The translations under genes and the position numbers were made by a program. A stretch of 64,000 nucleotides of DNA from Trichosphaerium sp. ATCC 40318 (Eukaryota; Discosea; Flabellinia; Trichosidae), in assembly GCA_038496445.1 (NCBI GenBank), contig JALMLS010000483.1, forward strand, positions 1-64,000, in the 5' to 3' direction. The notes under the pieces were generated by a model. That model saw only the letters and a list, made by a program, of their open reading frames with translations, searched no databases and was not told the DNA's origin. Below are positions 32,965 to 44,712 of this stretch, one piece after another. Within the stretch, counting starts at the first letter, position 1, and each line of letters opens with the position of its first letter.

Positions 32965-35900
32965 TTAATTTGTAAACGGGTTATTCTTTAGTGTTGAGCA
33001 CCAAGCTAGAACTTGAGTTGCACTATCAGTAACCTTTGTACATTTCAACTTTTCAAGATTCTTTGCAGCGCTGACTTTACCACAAAAAACTACAATAGGA
33101 ATACTCTTCCATTCCTTGTGTTTACGTAACAGCCTATACACATCCTCATGAGCTTGAATTTAGGTACAAAAGTAGTAAGGACATACGTAATAAGATTATA
33201 TGCTGCATTCTCTTTACCATCATTCTTGCGATATCTATTTGTCATAACCATCAACTTCTTACCTTGTAAATGTCTCGCAATAGTCTCAAGCCATATTTTA
33301 AGCTCTGTGGATGACGTCATATTTATTATCTAAATACAGTCAAGACATGATAGTCAAATGCACAAACCGCACGTGAACTCTAAAGTTGCTTGATTTTTCT
33401 ATTTCTTTTTTCAATTGTTTGTTTTGATTGGATAAATTGTTATCAACCCAAAGAACAAGTTTCTCTGCATCACGCCATTCCAAGTTTTTATCTTTTAGTT
33501 GACTAAACACTATTCCATTGTTTTTCTTGACGTTGGCTGTATCAACACGTTTATAGTACACAATGTATCGAGGTAAGATCTAGTCAACAGTAAAGACATA
33601 CATGAACACATCTAAAGTAGCTAAGTACCTGATCTTTGTTGAAAATAACAATTTCGTCAGCTTCAGGATCCTCGTGCGGCTTACAAGGAACTTGAAGATC
33701 TTTAATATTTGCACTTCTTGTGACAACGTAATGTGAGTCGTATCCATCCTACACAAAAAAAATTAAACACTGGCTACAAAGCAAGATTTGTACAACTAAG
33801 CCTTTCCCAAGAAGTGATGAAGATGAATCTTTGAAAGGATCCTCAGTTACAGGATATGGTTTACCTGAAAATAACGTGAGATTGTTATACGATTCATTGT
33901 GTTTTATAAAACACACGTGCCCATCATGACCCAAGAGATAACCATACATTGAACTTTTTTTTTTTCAGCCTTCTCAGCGTACAATGAGCCTACAATCTTT
34001 GGTTATGTATAATGATTTTCTTAAGTATGTGTACCATAAGAAGGATACTGTGTGAAATATATACCATCACCTACATGATAATTACGTTAAATAGAACAGC
34101 AAAACTTACCAAAGTATCCTGGATCAGTCACTTTGATGCCCATCCGGTTTTTGTCTTTTGCATCCAAAAAGTTGTTTTCGGCTATTTTGAAGCATGTATC
34201 CTAAACACCAATAGAAATTCGAGCTAAATTTAAAGCTTGAACGTACTTCAGAAGTACCACTAAAAGCTGCTATGAGGTTAATACGTTCATTACCAGAGAC
34301 ACGCATGGTGTATTGCTCCAAATGAGTTAGAATCCTAAAGAGCAATAAATATGTAAGCCTAGAATGCTTCTTTACCATTGCTGCCACTCTTGCTTCTCTG
34401 TTCGCTTCAATGTATCTGAATCAGGTACTTGTTTAAGTGATTAGTTGAGATGTGATTTATAGTACTGGACATACTGTAAGTGTTATAGTTGGACTTTAAC
34501 AGTCTTTGCACTAATTTGTTATGTGTTTCTTGAAACTTTCTTTCAAGTACACGATTGCGTAGCACAGTAGTCTTTACTATCTCAAACAAAGAACTTCCAT
34601 CGTTTCCCACAAACTCATAGAACATATCACGAACACGAAGGTATTCCTCTTTGCGGTCCTTTAAAGTCCTTATAAGTCCTTATAAGTGCAAGAAAAATGA
34701 GTGTGATACATTAAAAGCTTCATTAGGTGTAAGATCAGTATACTCCAAATCTCCTTTTTGTTTCCAAAGGTGTTTGCGAGTTCCCAACCTTTTCTTTTTT
34801 ATTGTGTATCTAGTGATACTTGTTAATGGTAACAGCTAATAAACGTTTGTACTTAATACTGCTCCATAAAGGATTGAGAATACTTTTTTGCAAAGGAAAC
34901 CCCTGGATTAAGTCATTGGCGCTTAGTTGTAGACCTGTAAAGGTGCATTTCCTGCCGTGTTTAATTTCTTGATCAGAAAGTGGCACTATTTTACCAATTA
35001 AAGCCCCACAAGGGCATATTGGATAGCATTTAAGACTAAACTCAGTGCACTCTTTGGCAAGATGTTCCTAAAAAGTGTAAGTTTCTAAAACCTGAAAGCA
35101 ATAGTACCTTCCATGTCTCTGGAACAAGACCACGGACAACAATAGTAATATTCTCATTATTGAGGTATAAACACATGACGTTCCCATCTGTATCTTTTAG
35201 AATCATAGAGTTACAAAACAACTTGTATCTACTATCATGCAATCCTATAAAAACCCACTTAATAGAAGTTGTGCAGCTATTGAGGTGTACTTCTTAACTT
35301 TCCTTGAAGTTCATTAAAAACATCAACAGTTATTGGCCTGTTTTCTCTTCTTAAATTGAAAGCTAGTATTCGAACAGTGTTGTAAAAGGTAATATATTGT
35401 CGTTCAGAGTACTTAACTTGTACTTGACAACATTTGTTTTTGGCATCCATATACTTGTATAGTAGTGTTTTCTTTCCCTCTAATAAAGCAATAAGTCAAA
35501 TAATATTCTCACTTTTTTCTGGAATTTGTTTACCACGCTTATCTTTTTTCTCAAAGTGATGAACTCTTAAGATAGTATTATTTTGCCTCCTGTCCTTTAT
35601 AAACATCTCTTGGTGATCACTTTGCATAGGTGGAGGTAGGTACATCATCTCAGCCTCAGCTCTCAAGCTATAAAACAAGTATCCTTTTTGGCCATAGTTT
35701 TTCTAAGCAACCAAAGTCAGCAGGCTATATATCAAGTGAGCAACCTAAAAAATACTATACCTCTTCTTCTGTATTGAGCTTGTAACATATGTTGAGTGCT
35801 TCCATAAAAGATAAAATTGAATTGCATTCTTTATCAGTAATTGCCATAAGGCTTGGTATGGATTTGATTTTTTCTTTAGCAACACAATAGCTTACAATTG

Positions 35901-37959
35901 CTGTTCTCCTTGTCTTTAAGTTCTTGGTATATCCATTTATTCGTTTGATATGTTGTTCTGGACCTACAAAACTGGCAATAACATGGGCAATTGTTTCTGG
36001 TCTCATACAAATCCATTGCGTTTGCTACAAAGATTAATAATGGTTTTAGCAACAATACTCTCAGTACCTTTGTATATATTACCTTACCAGCACAATGCAA
36101 GTATTCAATTGCTAATAACAAATTGGTTTTTTCTTTGAAATGAGCCATGTCACTTCTAGCTGGCGTTTGTAATGCGTAATTATTTTTCTCCAAGTATTTA
36201 TGCAGTCCATCTCTATCTTTGTCAAATAAGCTGATGGTCTTTTAACGTACATTGTCCATAGTAGCTTCGATGAATAGTCAAATAAGTATAATGACAAAAG
36301 AGAAGCTAAATATATTGCACATATCACTGGAATAGGTGTTTTGATAGTTTGTATACAATCTGATAACACTTTTTTGAGTATGTTAACACTTTTGCCTTAT
36401 TGGAAAAAAAACCAAAGGTGAGCAAGTAAATAGTAAACAATGCAAAAGTTACACATACTAGATAAAGCTGACATGACCAAGTTACTATCAAAAATTACCG
36501 ATAGCTTATTTTCAGGTATTTTTGATACATATTGACTGATTTGCCTCTTGATATTACCAACAATTTCACCTATTGCATCTTTTGGCTTGTTTACAAGATC
36601 AAATTTGTTTCCAACAACTATCAGTGGTCTTGGTTTTTTAGCATAAAGCAAACCTTTGGAATCAAGAACGTCTAACCAGTGACAAATATGTTGTGTTTGG
36701 GTCGTTAAATCAGTTGATACGTCAACCTTTTTTAGACAAACAAGTGAATGAAGATAAATTTAATTGTTAAAAATGGTGTACCACTATCAAGTAAATCGAC
36801 TCTTTGTCGGAAAAGAATGATTTATGACAAGTAAGATACTCTATTTGGCCTCCAAAGTCATATGCAATGCTTTCAACTTTCTTTACCAGGTTCAAAGAGC
36901 GAATGCTAAGTGATATTGTGGATGTGGCAATGTCTTTGGATCGTTTGTCTTCAAGCTTGTTGAGTATCGTCGTTTTACCTTCAGTTAAAGCTTAGAAACA
37001 TGCAGCTTGTGGGACAAAGAGCCTTAGTACCTGAACCCCCATGCCCAAGCACAAGTATCTTTATATCTCCAAATAGTTTAAGGCGCATTGGAAAGACCCT
37101 TTCAGGTGTACTCAGGCAAGCATCATACACTCTATTGACTCCATATAGTGAAACGAGTGAAATCTCCATATAATGAGATGCACCTAATTCTCTTGCCATT
37201 TGAGCACCTTGTATTGTACTTAGAGAACAAAACAAAATCAAACTATACCATACAATCGCTGTAAGTGATTGCTCTTTTTCCTATTTTCCTGTCTCCATCC
37301 CCAACAAGCACCAAACGTGTGTATGGAGCCAAACGGCGTATTTCAGGCACCCACTAGTAGCAGTATCACGTGAAAGTACAAAGACATAAAAGAATTGAAA
37401 AAAAAAAATTAAGTCTGTTTGAGTGTGCAGTCACTGCGCATGAGGGTTTTGTTTTCATTGTAACAATACCCAAATAATACCTTATCTTTTATAGAGTTAA
37501 AGCTGTTTGTATCAGTAATAGAGAAAATAAGAACAAATACATCAGCCACCTAAAAAAAAAAAAATTATCAAATTTAATTCGCTGTTAGCTAAAACACAAC
37601 TATGGTTTCGCTAAAAACTGAAACTATTTCACAGCTTTATTAACTTACTGGATATGTTTCAAATCTATTGGGATCAGATTCTTTGGTATGCTGAAGTAAT
37701 TAGCTAATAATATGAACACCTCTTTGTACCAACATCCTCAAATTAAAGCCAGATTTGGTGTATCGCCGCTCTGTGATGTATTTTTTAAAAATCTAAGCGT
37801 TGACACAGTAAACAATCTGAACAACTTACCTCTGTCTGTTTTGTGTACACAATCAAAGTTTAAACGATTGATCTCAAAAGCGTTTAGAAGCGATGATTTA
37901 ATGTTATTCAAATCATTGCCAACAATCGTGACAGTCAACCAACAGTGTGAAGGTTCCAT
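32965..37959 (-). CDS. Pseudo-Rho / Roc-COR / PARP-like / receiver-like multidomain protein
   Basis: A 5-kb gene with about 20 short introns. Domains are given in coding order. (1) A Rho-like domain (37959-37062) has a broken P-loop (VGNDLNNIKSSLL), RFETYPVADVFVLIFS, WVPEIRRLAPYTRLVLVGDG and ITYSDCAQMARELGASHYME. It lacks GKS and TKLD, so it is probably a pseudo-GTPase. (2) An intact Roc GTPase follows (37058-36430): LVLGHGGSGKTT, AYDFGGQIEYL, LIVVGNKFDLV. (3) A COR-like region has MRPETIAHVIASFVG and later CYPICPCG. (4) A PARP catalytic fold has VLRNRVLERKFQETHNK, IAAFSGTSE, YFGDGIYFTQYPSYG, YDSHYVV, ADEIVIFN and ILPRYIVYYK. The H-Y-E triad appears as S-Y-R. (5) A receiver/TIR-like fold has KLVLWVDNNLSNQNK and SIPIVVFCGKVSAAK. 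One base (GG to G, near 35758) is needed to join the COR exons. Roco proteins are large dimeric GTPase regulators, and PARPs modify proteins with ADP-ribose. Confidence 0.82.
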
Positions 37960-38132
37960 TGGCCTTACGATACTTGATTTTTAGTGTTTAGCTCCTTAAA
38001 TTAGGAATCTAAATACCACTCACGTTTAATCTGCTAGATTTTACTAGCCTGCGTTTGCGAAGGTTTTGCCATTTGTTGAAAAGGATACTGTCCTTAATTC
38101 TGATTAAGATGTTAGTAAAAAGTTGCGCATTA

Positions 38133-38216
38133 TATAGGCTGTTACGTAAACACAAGGAATGGAAGAGTATTCCTATTGTCGTTTTCTGTGGTAAAGTCAG
38201 CGCTAGAAAATTGTAG
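38133..38216 (+). pseudogene. Inverted fragment of the receiver-like C-terminal exon
   Basis: The plus strand encodes YRLLRKHKEWKSIPIVVFCG and KVSAR before a stop at 38214-38216. It is nearly identical to the last exon of the Roc-COR-PARP gene (about 33145-33060, minus strand). It sits just upstream of that gene's 5' end in the opposite orientation. This is a remnant of an inverted duplication or of a second, mostly lost, head-to-head paralogue. Confidence 0.7.
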
Positions 38217-38277
38217 AATAGACAAAACAATCTTAAATTGCCTATTTATTTAACTAATTACTAACAAATTGAACTAT

Positions 38278-39901
38278 TTACAAGGTGTACAGTCCACAAT
38301 ATTGAATACCCATTGACTCAACAGCTGCTTGTGTAAGTTTGGTATTGTTCAATCGTGCAACCTGTTTTAAAGATGGTAAGTGCTTCAAGCAACCATTTGT
38401 AATCTGTGGGCAGTAACCTATGGTGAGGCGCTCAAGGTTGACCAATGTATTGAAACCCAAGTCTGTTATATTATAGCAATTGTGAAGCCCAAGGCGTTTG
38501 ACATTGGACAATGATTTGATTCCATCATCTGTTACATACCTTCCTTCTTTGATATGGACAGCGTGCGTGTCACCAAGTTGTTTGAGCCACGAGTCTTTTG
38601 GTAAAGAAAGACTAATCTCATGAACACCTTTGAGTGCTTTGATTCCTTCAACTGTAATATTATCACAACCTTTTAGGTTAATTGTGTGTACACCAACAAA
38701 ACTTTGGAGTGCTTTATCTGTCACTTCAGTCCAACAAAGGTTAATAGTGTGAGCACCAACAAGTGCTTTAAATCCTCTATCACGCACTTTAGTATTGCTC
38801 AAGTCAATAGTATGAACACCTGCAAGAGGTATAACACCTTCATCTGTAATTTCTTCACAAAAGCTCAAGTCAAGTGTATGAACTCCAACAAGTGCTTTCA
38901 CTCCGTTATCAGTTATAGAGGTCTGAGAAAGGTTAATAGTATGTATGCCAACAAGTGCTTTGACTCCTTCATCTGTCACTGATGTACGACAAAGGTTAAT
39001 AGTATGAACACCTGTAAGAGGTATAACACCTTCATCTGTAATTTGTTCACAATAGCTCAAGTCAAGTGTATGAACTCCAATAAGTGCTTTCACTCCTTCA
39101 TCTCTCACTGCAGTCCAAGAAAGGTCAATTGTATGAACACCTTTGAGTGCTATCACTCCTTCATCTGTTACAGATGTCCAAGAAAGTTGAATAGTATGTA
39201 TACCAATGAGTGCTTTGACTCCTTCATCTGTCACTGATGTACGACAAAGGTTAATAGTATGAACACCAACTAAAGCTTTAACTCCTTCATCTGTAATTTT
39301 CTTGCAAAAGCTCAAGTCAAGTGTATGAACTCCAACAAGTGCTTTCACTCCATTATCAGTTATAGAGGTCTGAGAAAGGTTAATAGTATGTATGCCAACA
39401 AGTGCTTTGACTCCTTCATCTGTCACTGATGTATCAGAAAGGTCAATTGTATGAACTCCTGCCAAATATATCATTACTTTGTCTGTAATTTGTCGACAAC
39501 CCCTCAAATCAATTGTATGAACTCCTGCAAATTTTTCCACAATCTTGTCAGAAGGAAACCTGAAAATTGTATTATTTGCTAAATAGATTCTTGTGTGTTT
39601 CATGATCCCACAATGCTTTACAACTTCTTTCACTTGTTTTTCTGTTGTTATACGTATACTATGGTATCCAACAATGTCGTGAATGATAGAAGAAACGATA
39701 CGACATGTTTGACAAGCTGCAAATCGCGATTTAGTTGTGTGACTTAAAATAATCGCTATAATCTCTGTAGGCATATCCAGTAACGTTTTTTGAGTGCTAC
39801 AAATTATTTTAGAGCAATACAATCAACATAAACGTTTACCTTTGATTTAATGTATCAGACTCCAAATCATACGGTTTTTTAATACCTTTTGTGCGATCCA
39901 T
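38278..39901 (-). CDS. F-box / leucine-rich repeat protein with recently expanded repeats
   Basis: Exon 1 (39901-39840) encodes MDRTKGIKKPYDLE, and a 43-nt intron joins it to the F-box exon (QKTLLDMPTEIIAIILSHT). About 18-19 LRRs follow (GVHTIDLSDTSVTDEGVKAL and variants), ending SMGIQYCGLYTL. It is clearly paralogous to the gene at 30473-31693 (same GVHTI/ITDEGVKAL consensus). The block around GIHTINLSQTSITDNGVKAL occurs twice with near-identical DNA, showing recent internal duplication. It is a candidate SCF substrate receptor, with the variable residues on the LRR face defining target choice. The intron shows that it is an established nuclear gene even though the repeat type is common in amoeba viruses. 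Start chosen at 39901 because it adds a spliced, in-frame exon. Confidence 0.87.
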
Positions 39902-40261
39902 GGCGACACGTGTACTTATAATTATTGATTTGTTTTGACAAAAGAAAAATACAAATGCGATCCATGTGCCACGTACTTAGTGCGGAATAGCTGTTGACTC
40001 AAACTCAAACAATTAGTCAAACATGAAAAGTGTCCCAAAATGATCCATCACACATAGCTATGCTAGCTTGTTTACTCTAGTGGTTGGCTGTACTGATAAA
40101 CGATCTCGAAAAACGGCCATTAGCAAGCCGCTCTTGTACTCTCGTTTACCTTCAAATAGCTAGGTTTTGATAGTTCAATAACACGCAATGCTACACATCT
40201 TTGATAATTTAATAGGTCACATAAGTTCTAAAGCACATGATTTATTTTTTGTTTGCTGATG
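39902..40261. other. Intergenic spacer
   Basis: Contains the promoter of the F-box/LRR gene (minus) and the 3' flank of the mitochondrial-type gene. No other signal was recognised. Confidence 0.35.
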
Positions 40262-41815
40262 TTAAGTCCTTTTTTTAGGAATGATATTCTGTTCCCTCAG
40301 CGAATTAATCACTGTATCATCAGGTCTAAGAGTAGCATTCTTTATAGTATCAAACATATGTTGAGATACAGAATCTACAGCAAAATCATACGCTCCTTGC
40401 TTATCTCCTTTACCTTGTATTTGACTTTCAATAAAATGTACAACATCATCTACAGTTGCATCGTTGTATAATGCTACAGCTGTTCGTTTAAGCATATTTT
40501 TCTTATACCATTGCTTGATTAACGTTGCATACTCTTCAGGTAATGTATTCTTCATGAGTGGGCTCTTTGTTAAAAATTTCTAGGAGGAGATTAGCCAACA
40601 CCGATAAAGTAATATTTCAACAATGGTAAAAAAAACAAGTTTGTACGTTGACAGGTAAGTAGCTACTTCTAACACTTTTTTGGGCTACATAGTACTGGTC
40701 TTCCATAAGAGTTATCTCTCCTGTTTCATCTATAGAGAAAACAGGGTATAGAGGAGCGATCATCGGGAATAAAGTATTCGGGAAAATTGCAACATTGAAT
40801 TGCTTTTTGGCTGTTTCAAAGAACTTATCGAAAGTATCTGGTACGTCATAGCTCAACTTCTTCCATGGTGTTGCCAAAACCTATTGTTTCAAAACCATAA
40901 GTGATCAGTGTGATAAAGAAAAAAACCGAGGTTGGAGCGTAAACACGTGATACGTTCGAACTTTGAAAAAACAAAAAAGTAAGTTGTTCAGTAAAAAAAA
41001 CATGTGCGACGGACAGTCATTCGTCGCAATTTTTCTGGTCTTGACGCGATCTTTTTTGTTTCATACCTTTTCTTTGCAGTTATTTGTAACATCATTGGCA
41101 ACATCAAAGCATAAAGTACCTAATTGTAAACCACTCTGATGAAATTTTTCCTTTACAATTAAAGTTGTTTTTTTAAAAGCAAGTCCTTTCTTTTCCCAAT
41201 GTTCAAGAGCTTTTGCTTCATGCAATGTATCATATATGTGATCCCTAATTGCCTTAGTCCCTTCTTTATACGATGACTCTACTTGTGCTACAACATCAAG
41301 GTCAGAAAGGGAGATCAAAGAGCGAAAATCAAAAATTCTTTTCGGATTTTATGAACAAACAGAAATACGGCTAATACCTTTTCTACTCTTATCATACTCC
41401 TCTCTTAGCTCTAAAAAGTACTTTGAAAGGTCGTCTACTTCTGTTTTAAGGTATTTATCTGTTAATCCGCTTTGTTTAATAGAAAGGTCAGGATCGTATT
41501 GTACAGACTTTTTCTTGGTATTCTAGTGCGTATTTAGCAACTTTTAATAATGTGAGAACAAAAGTCACGCAAATCAAGAAAACAAATTAGCGTACAACTT
41601 TTATTTTGTTATAATCGCTCTTAGGAACTGAATGGACATCCATCCAACCTAACTAGGCTTAATTTACATAACACTACGCAAAACATACCAAGTAACTCAT
41701 CTAAAAGTGCATCGGAAGAGAAACACCGCGTGTTACTACGACGTAGAACTCTAATTTGCGCATTTGGCTGTCTACGACCATTTGTGGTGCAAACACGACT
41801 AATCCGCCCAAGCAT
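40262..41815 (-). CDS. Probable mitochondrial protein, unknown family
   Basis: Six exons on the minus strand, all joined in phase. The N-terminus (MLGRISRVCTTNGRRQPNAQ, then IRVLRRSNTRCFSS) is a typical presequence with an R-x-F-S-S cleavage-like end. The body has helical charged segments (YLKTEVDDLSKYFLELREEY, AQVESSYKEGTKAIRDHIYD). A Pro/aromatic stretch follows (FPNTLFPMIAPLYPVFSIDE), then a helical C-terminus (VDDVVHFIESQIQGK) ending KKRT at 40262. The total is about 390 residues. The MIAPLYPVFSIDETG block has an intermembrane or import-factor feel, but I do not recognise the family. Introns are 40-180 nt. It is unrelated in sequence to the other two presequence-bearing genes near 3-5 kb. 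Confidence 0.65.
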
Positions 41816-41983
41816 TGCGTAAACGATAGAACTGAGTAATATACAGACTCAACAAGAACAACAGAGGCTGAAACGTAGATAACCGCCTTAAAAAAAACAC
41901 ATCAAAAAGTCATGCATTTTCATTAATTGTACGAACCGCCTACTTAACAATCCACGTGATTAATTAGAAAAAGGGGTTGTACA

Positions 41984-44202
41984 ATGAATAAAGTGCAAGC
42001 TGACGTTATGCCTTGGTTCGTTAGAGACCTTAATTATGATGTTGAGACATACCTTTGTGAAAAACATGAAAAGAAGTGGCCAGATATCTTTATATTAACT
42101 TCCTATATCGTTTCAAAAGCTCCTTGCTTGTTATATTCTCTACGTAAATATCTAGTACTTTCTGGAAGTACTATAAATGATAGTAACCCACAGGTAAATA
42201 CGAAATCGTCATTTTTATCGCCCGAACAGTTGAAACTGCAAAAACTACATGACGACTTGTTTAAGCAATTTTCGCTTTTCATGTTTAGTCTGTTAATACC
42301 ACTCTTATATAGGGCTAAACGGTATGTTATTTTAGGGTACTACTGCTTTACATATCGCAACAAACGCAAAAAATGAGCACGTGGTCAGACTTCTTTTAGG
42401 ATACGGCGCTAACCCTCACGCAAAGAATGACTTTGGTAAAACAACAAAAAAAAATTTCAAATTGAATTTAAATTAACGCTTTGGCTCTGACTCAATTTAG
42501 GTGATTCACCTATGGAAATGGCTAAAGGATCTGGTTCTATTGTTATAAAGAGACTACTTGAGACATATGGCGCTCCTTATTTTCCAAAAAGAAAGAGAAA
42601 GGTCAGAGCATCTATATGTCTTCCTAACTTTAAAAAAACAAAATCTAAAAGAAGATTAATCAGAAGCGTAAATGCAATTAAACGTACGCCAAGCGTATCA
42701 CATGATTTTTCCCATATACTAATTTTATACAAAAATAGCTCCAGATTATTCATTTAGCGAGCCGTTCTCTCTAGGTATGTGTGCGAAGATATCATGTGCT
42801 TTTTTTTTGATTTTTTACATCATTAATATTTTTTTGAAAACACAAATATGCGTATTCCACGTCATGATATGATTCGTTGTCAAAATTAAGTTTTGTTATA
42901 ACGCCACTTTTTCTTTGTTATAATTTATTGGTTGTTTTATTAATTACGTTCTTTTTTTAGGATGTAATGAGAGAAAGCACCAAGAAGATTTTTTATTCAC
43001 ACTTCATTATCCGCTGGCTTATGACTATTTTTTACAATACTGTAAGCGTAAGATTTGTGGTGAGAGCGCTGAATGTTGGCACGTATGTTTCATATACATG
43101 ATTCAAGGCTTAAAAATTAAAAGAGCCTTTTAGATCATTGAGGATTATAAAATCCTTGAAAAGTTTGCTGTTGAAGAAAAATTACGAAAGGATATTTTTG
43201 AAAAAATATGTCAAAAGTTCTTTGTCCGTGGAGCTCCTTGTGAAGTAAATGTTTCTTCAAATGTTGTAGATAATACCAGATTCGTATATAGTCATCGTTT
43301 AGTACCAGGTAAGGTTATTTTAAGACGAAAAAATCCATTGTACACGCAATCTAATAACAGTTAGAAATTGGCATTTTTGATGCGTGTCAAAATGAGTTAT
43401 TTCATACAATGTTATATGACGTCTGGCCTGGGTTTGTTGATAGTGAGGAGTTTAAATTATTTAATATAGATATAAGAAGCGCTTTTGAAATGCTTTTTTG
43501 GAAACCACGAGGATACCTTGAGTACGAGACCCAAAAAAAAATAAAACCCAAACTCTCAAAATTGAACTCATCTCATTTGTTTTAGTTTTCTTGGTATTGG
43601 TAGCGCTCAAATAGGTCTAAGAGAGCGTATAAAGTTAAAAAGGAGTAGTCTTAGAACATCTAACGAAGCTATAAACCATGCACAACTTTGGTGGATGAGA
43701 GAACTTGGTTTAGACTTTGGTACATATAAAGAAGAACGATTACGTAAAAAATGGCCACCTCTCTTCATAGCAACATCACATGTTGTATTCAAAAAACAAT
43801 CTAAACTGAGCACATTAAAGAAAATGATAGAACTACATCCAGAAAGCGTTTCAGGTACCGTGTACACAAAAAGGATCTTTTCTTTTCTTTCTTTGGTCAC
43901 GTGGGTTTTCTTTTTTTTTCTTATCCTTCTGCTGTAGCTACTACTCCAGAAGGTACTACAGCTCTTCATATAGCTGCTACAGCAGGTCATGCAGAAGTAG
44001 TAAAATTATTGTTAGAAGCTGGAAGCAATCCTGTGTGTGAAAACAAGTTCGGTACAACTCTTATCCGCTGTCCTACTAAATTTGTGGACTAACACCTACA
44101 ATTGTAGGTGACACACCTTTTTCATTAGCAAAGACAGGGCGTAGTAAGAGCGTTCTTAGGCTATTAGTTAAATCGCTTCACGAACTTGCCCAACAACTGT
44201 AA
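41984..44202 (+). CDS. Ankyrin - RGS - ankyrin protein
   Basis: About nine exons. Module 1 (41984-42600): MPWFVRDLNYDVETYL, KKWPDIFILTSYIV, then ankyrin repeats GTTALHIATNAKNEHVVRLL. The centre (about 42961-43500) is an RGS-type fold: FLFTLHYPLAYDYFLQYCKR, SAECWHIIEDYKILEKFAVE, CEVNVSSNVVD, NELFHTMLYDVWPGFVDSEE. Module 2 (43587-44202) repeats module 1: WWMRELGLDFGTYKEERLRK, KKWPPLFIATSHVVF, GTTALHIAATAGHAEVVKLL. RGS domains accelerate GTP hydrolysis by heterotrimeric G-alpha proteins, and the ankyrins would supply targeting. The exon junction GA|T before DFLGIGSAQIGLRERI keeps all parts in one frame, so I model one gene. Two adjacent genes cannot be excluded. First intron 42194-42335. Confidence 0.78.
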
Positions 44203-44712
44203 CTTTAAAGAGACAAGGCTATAAGCGCGCTGTACATAAAGAAAGAAAGTAATATAACTTTAAAAAAAAGCTCACAAAAAACCACAAACTGTCGGTGTAT
44301 TTAGTTCTCCCCCGCACTGAAAACCACGTAGAAATTTAATATAACCATAGTGAGACACGTTTAGAGTACTTTTAAATACATGACGTAAGAGCACGTCCCA
44401 CATGATTTTGCTTTTTTTTTTTTGTTTTTTTTTTGTTTTTTTGTGAAAACAATGCGGAAAAACGGGTAGCACAAAACAATACGACTATTGAATAACCGTG
44501 ATATGTACCGGGAGCGGAATTTTATATCCCCCGGTGCAGATCCGTTGAATAGAAAGCCCGGAATATTATTTTTTGAGCTTGTCTGTCAAAAAGTGTTTGA
44601 AAATAATCGCAGACGCGCTGTTTAAAGAATGTGTACATTAAAATCGCCACACAATAATTCGAATATCGATTGAATTTCACAGGAAAAATCGGGCATACAC
44701 CTTCTCCTCGCT
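44203..44712. other. Intergenic spacer
   Basis: A 500-nt spacer with a long T/G-T run near 44408-44441. It is the promoter region of the second Zn2Cys6 gene. No other feature was recognised. Confidence 0.35.

Noticed and set aside
38686-39237. Plus-strand open frames antisense to the F-box/LRR gene
   Set aside because: They mirror the regular LRR repeats (repeated MYTNKCF-like pattern) and are shadows of the minus-strand gene.
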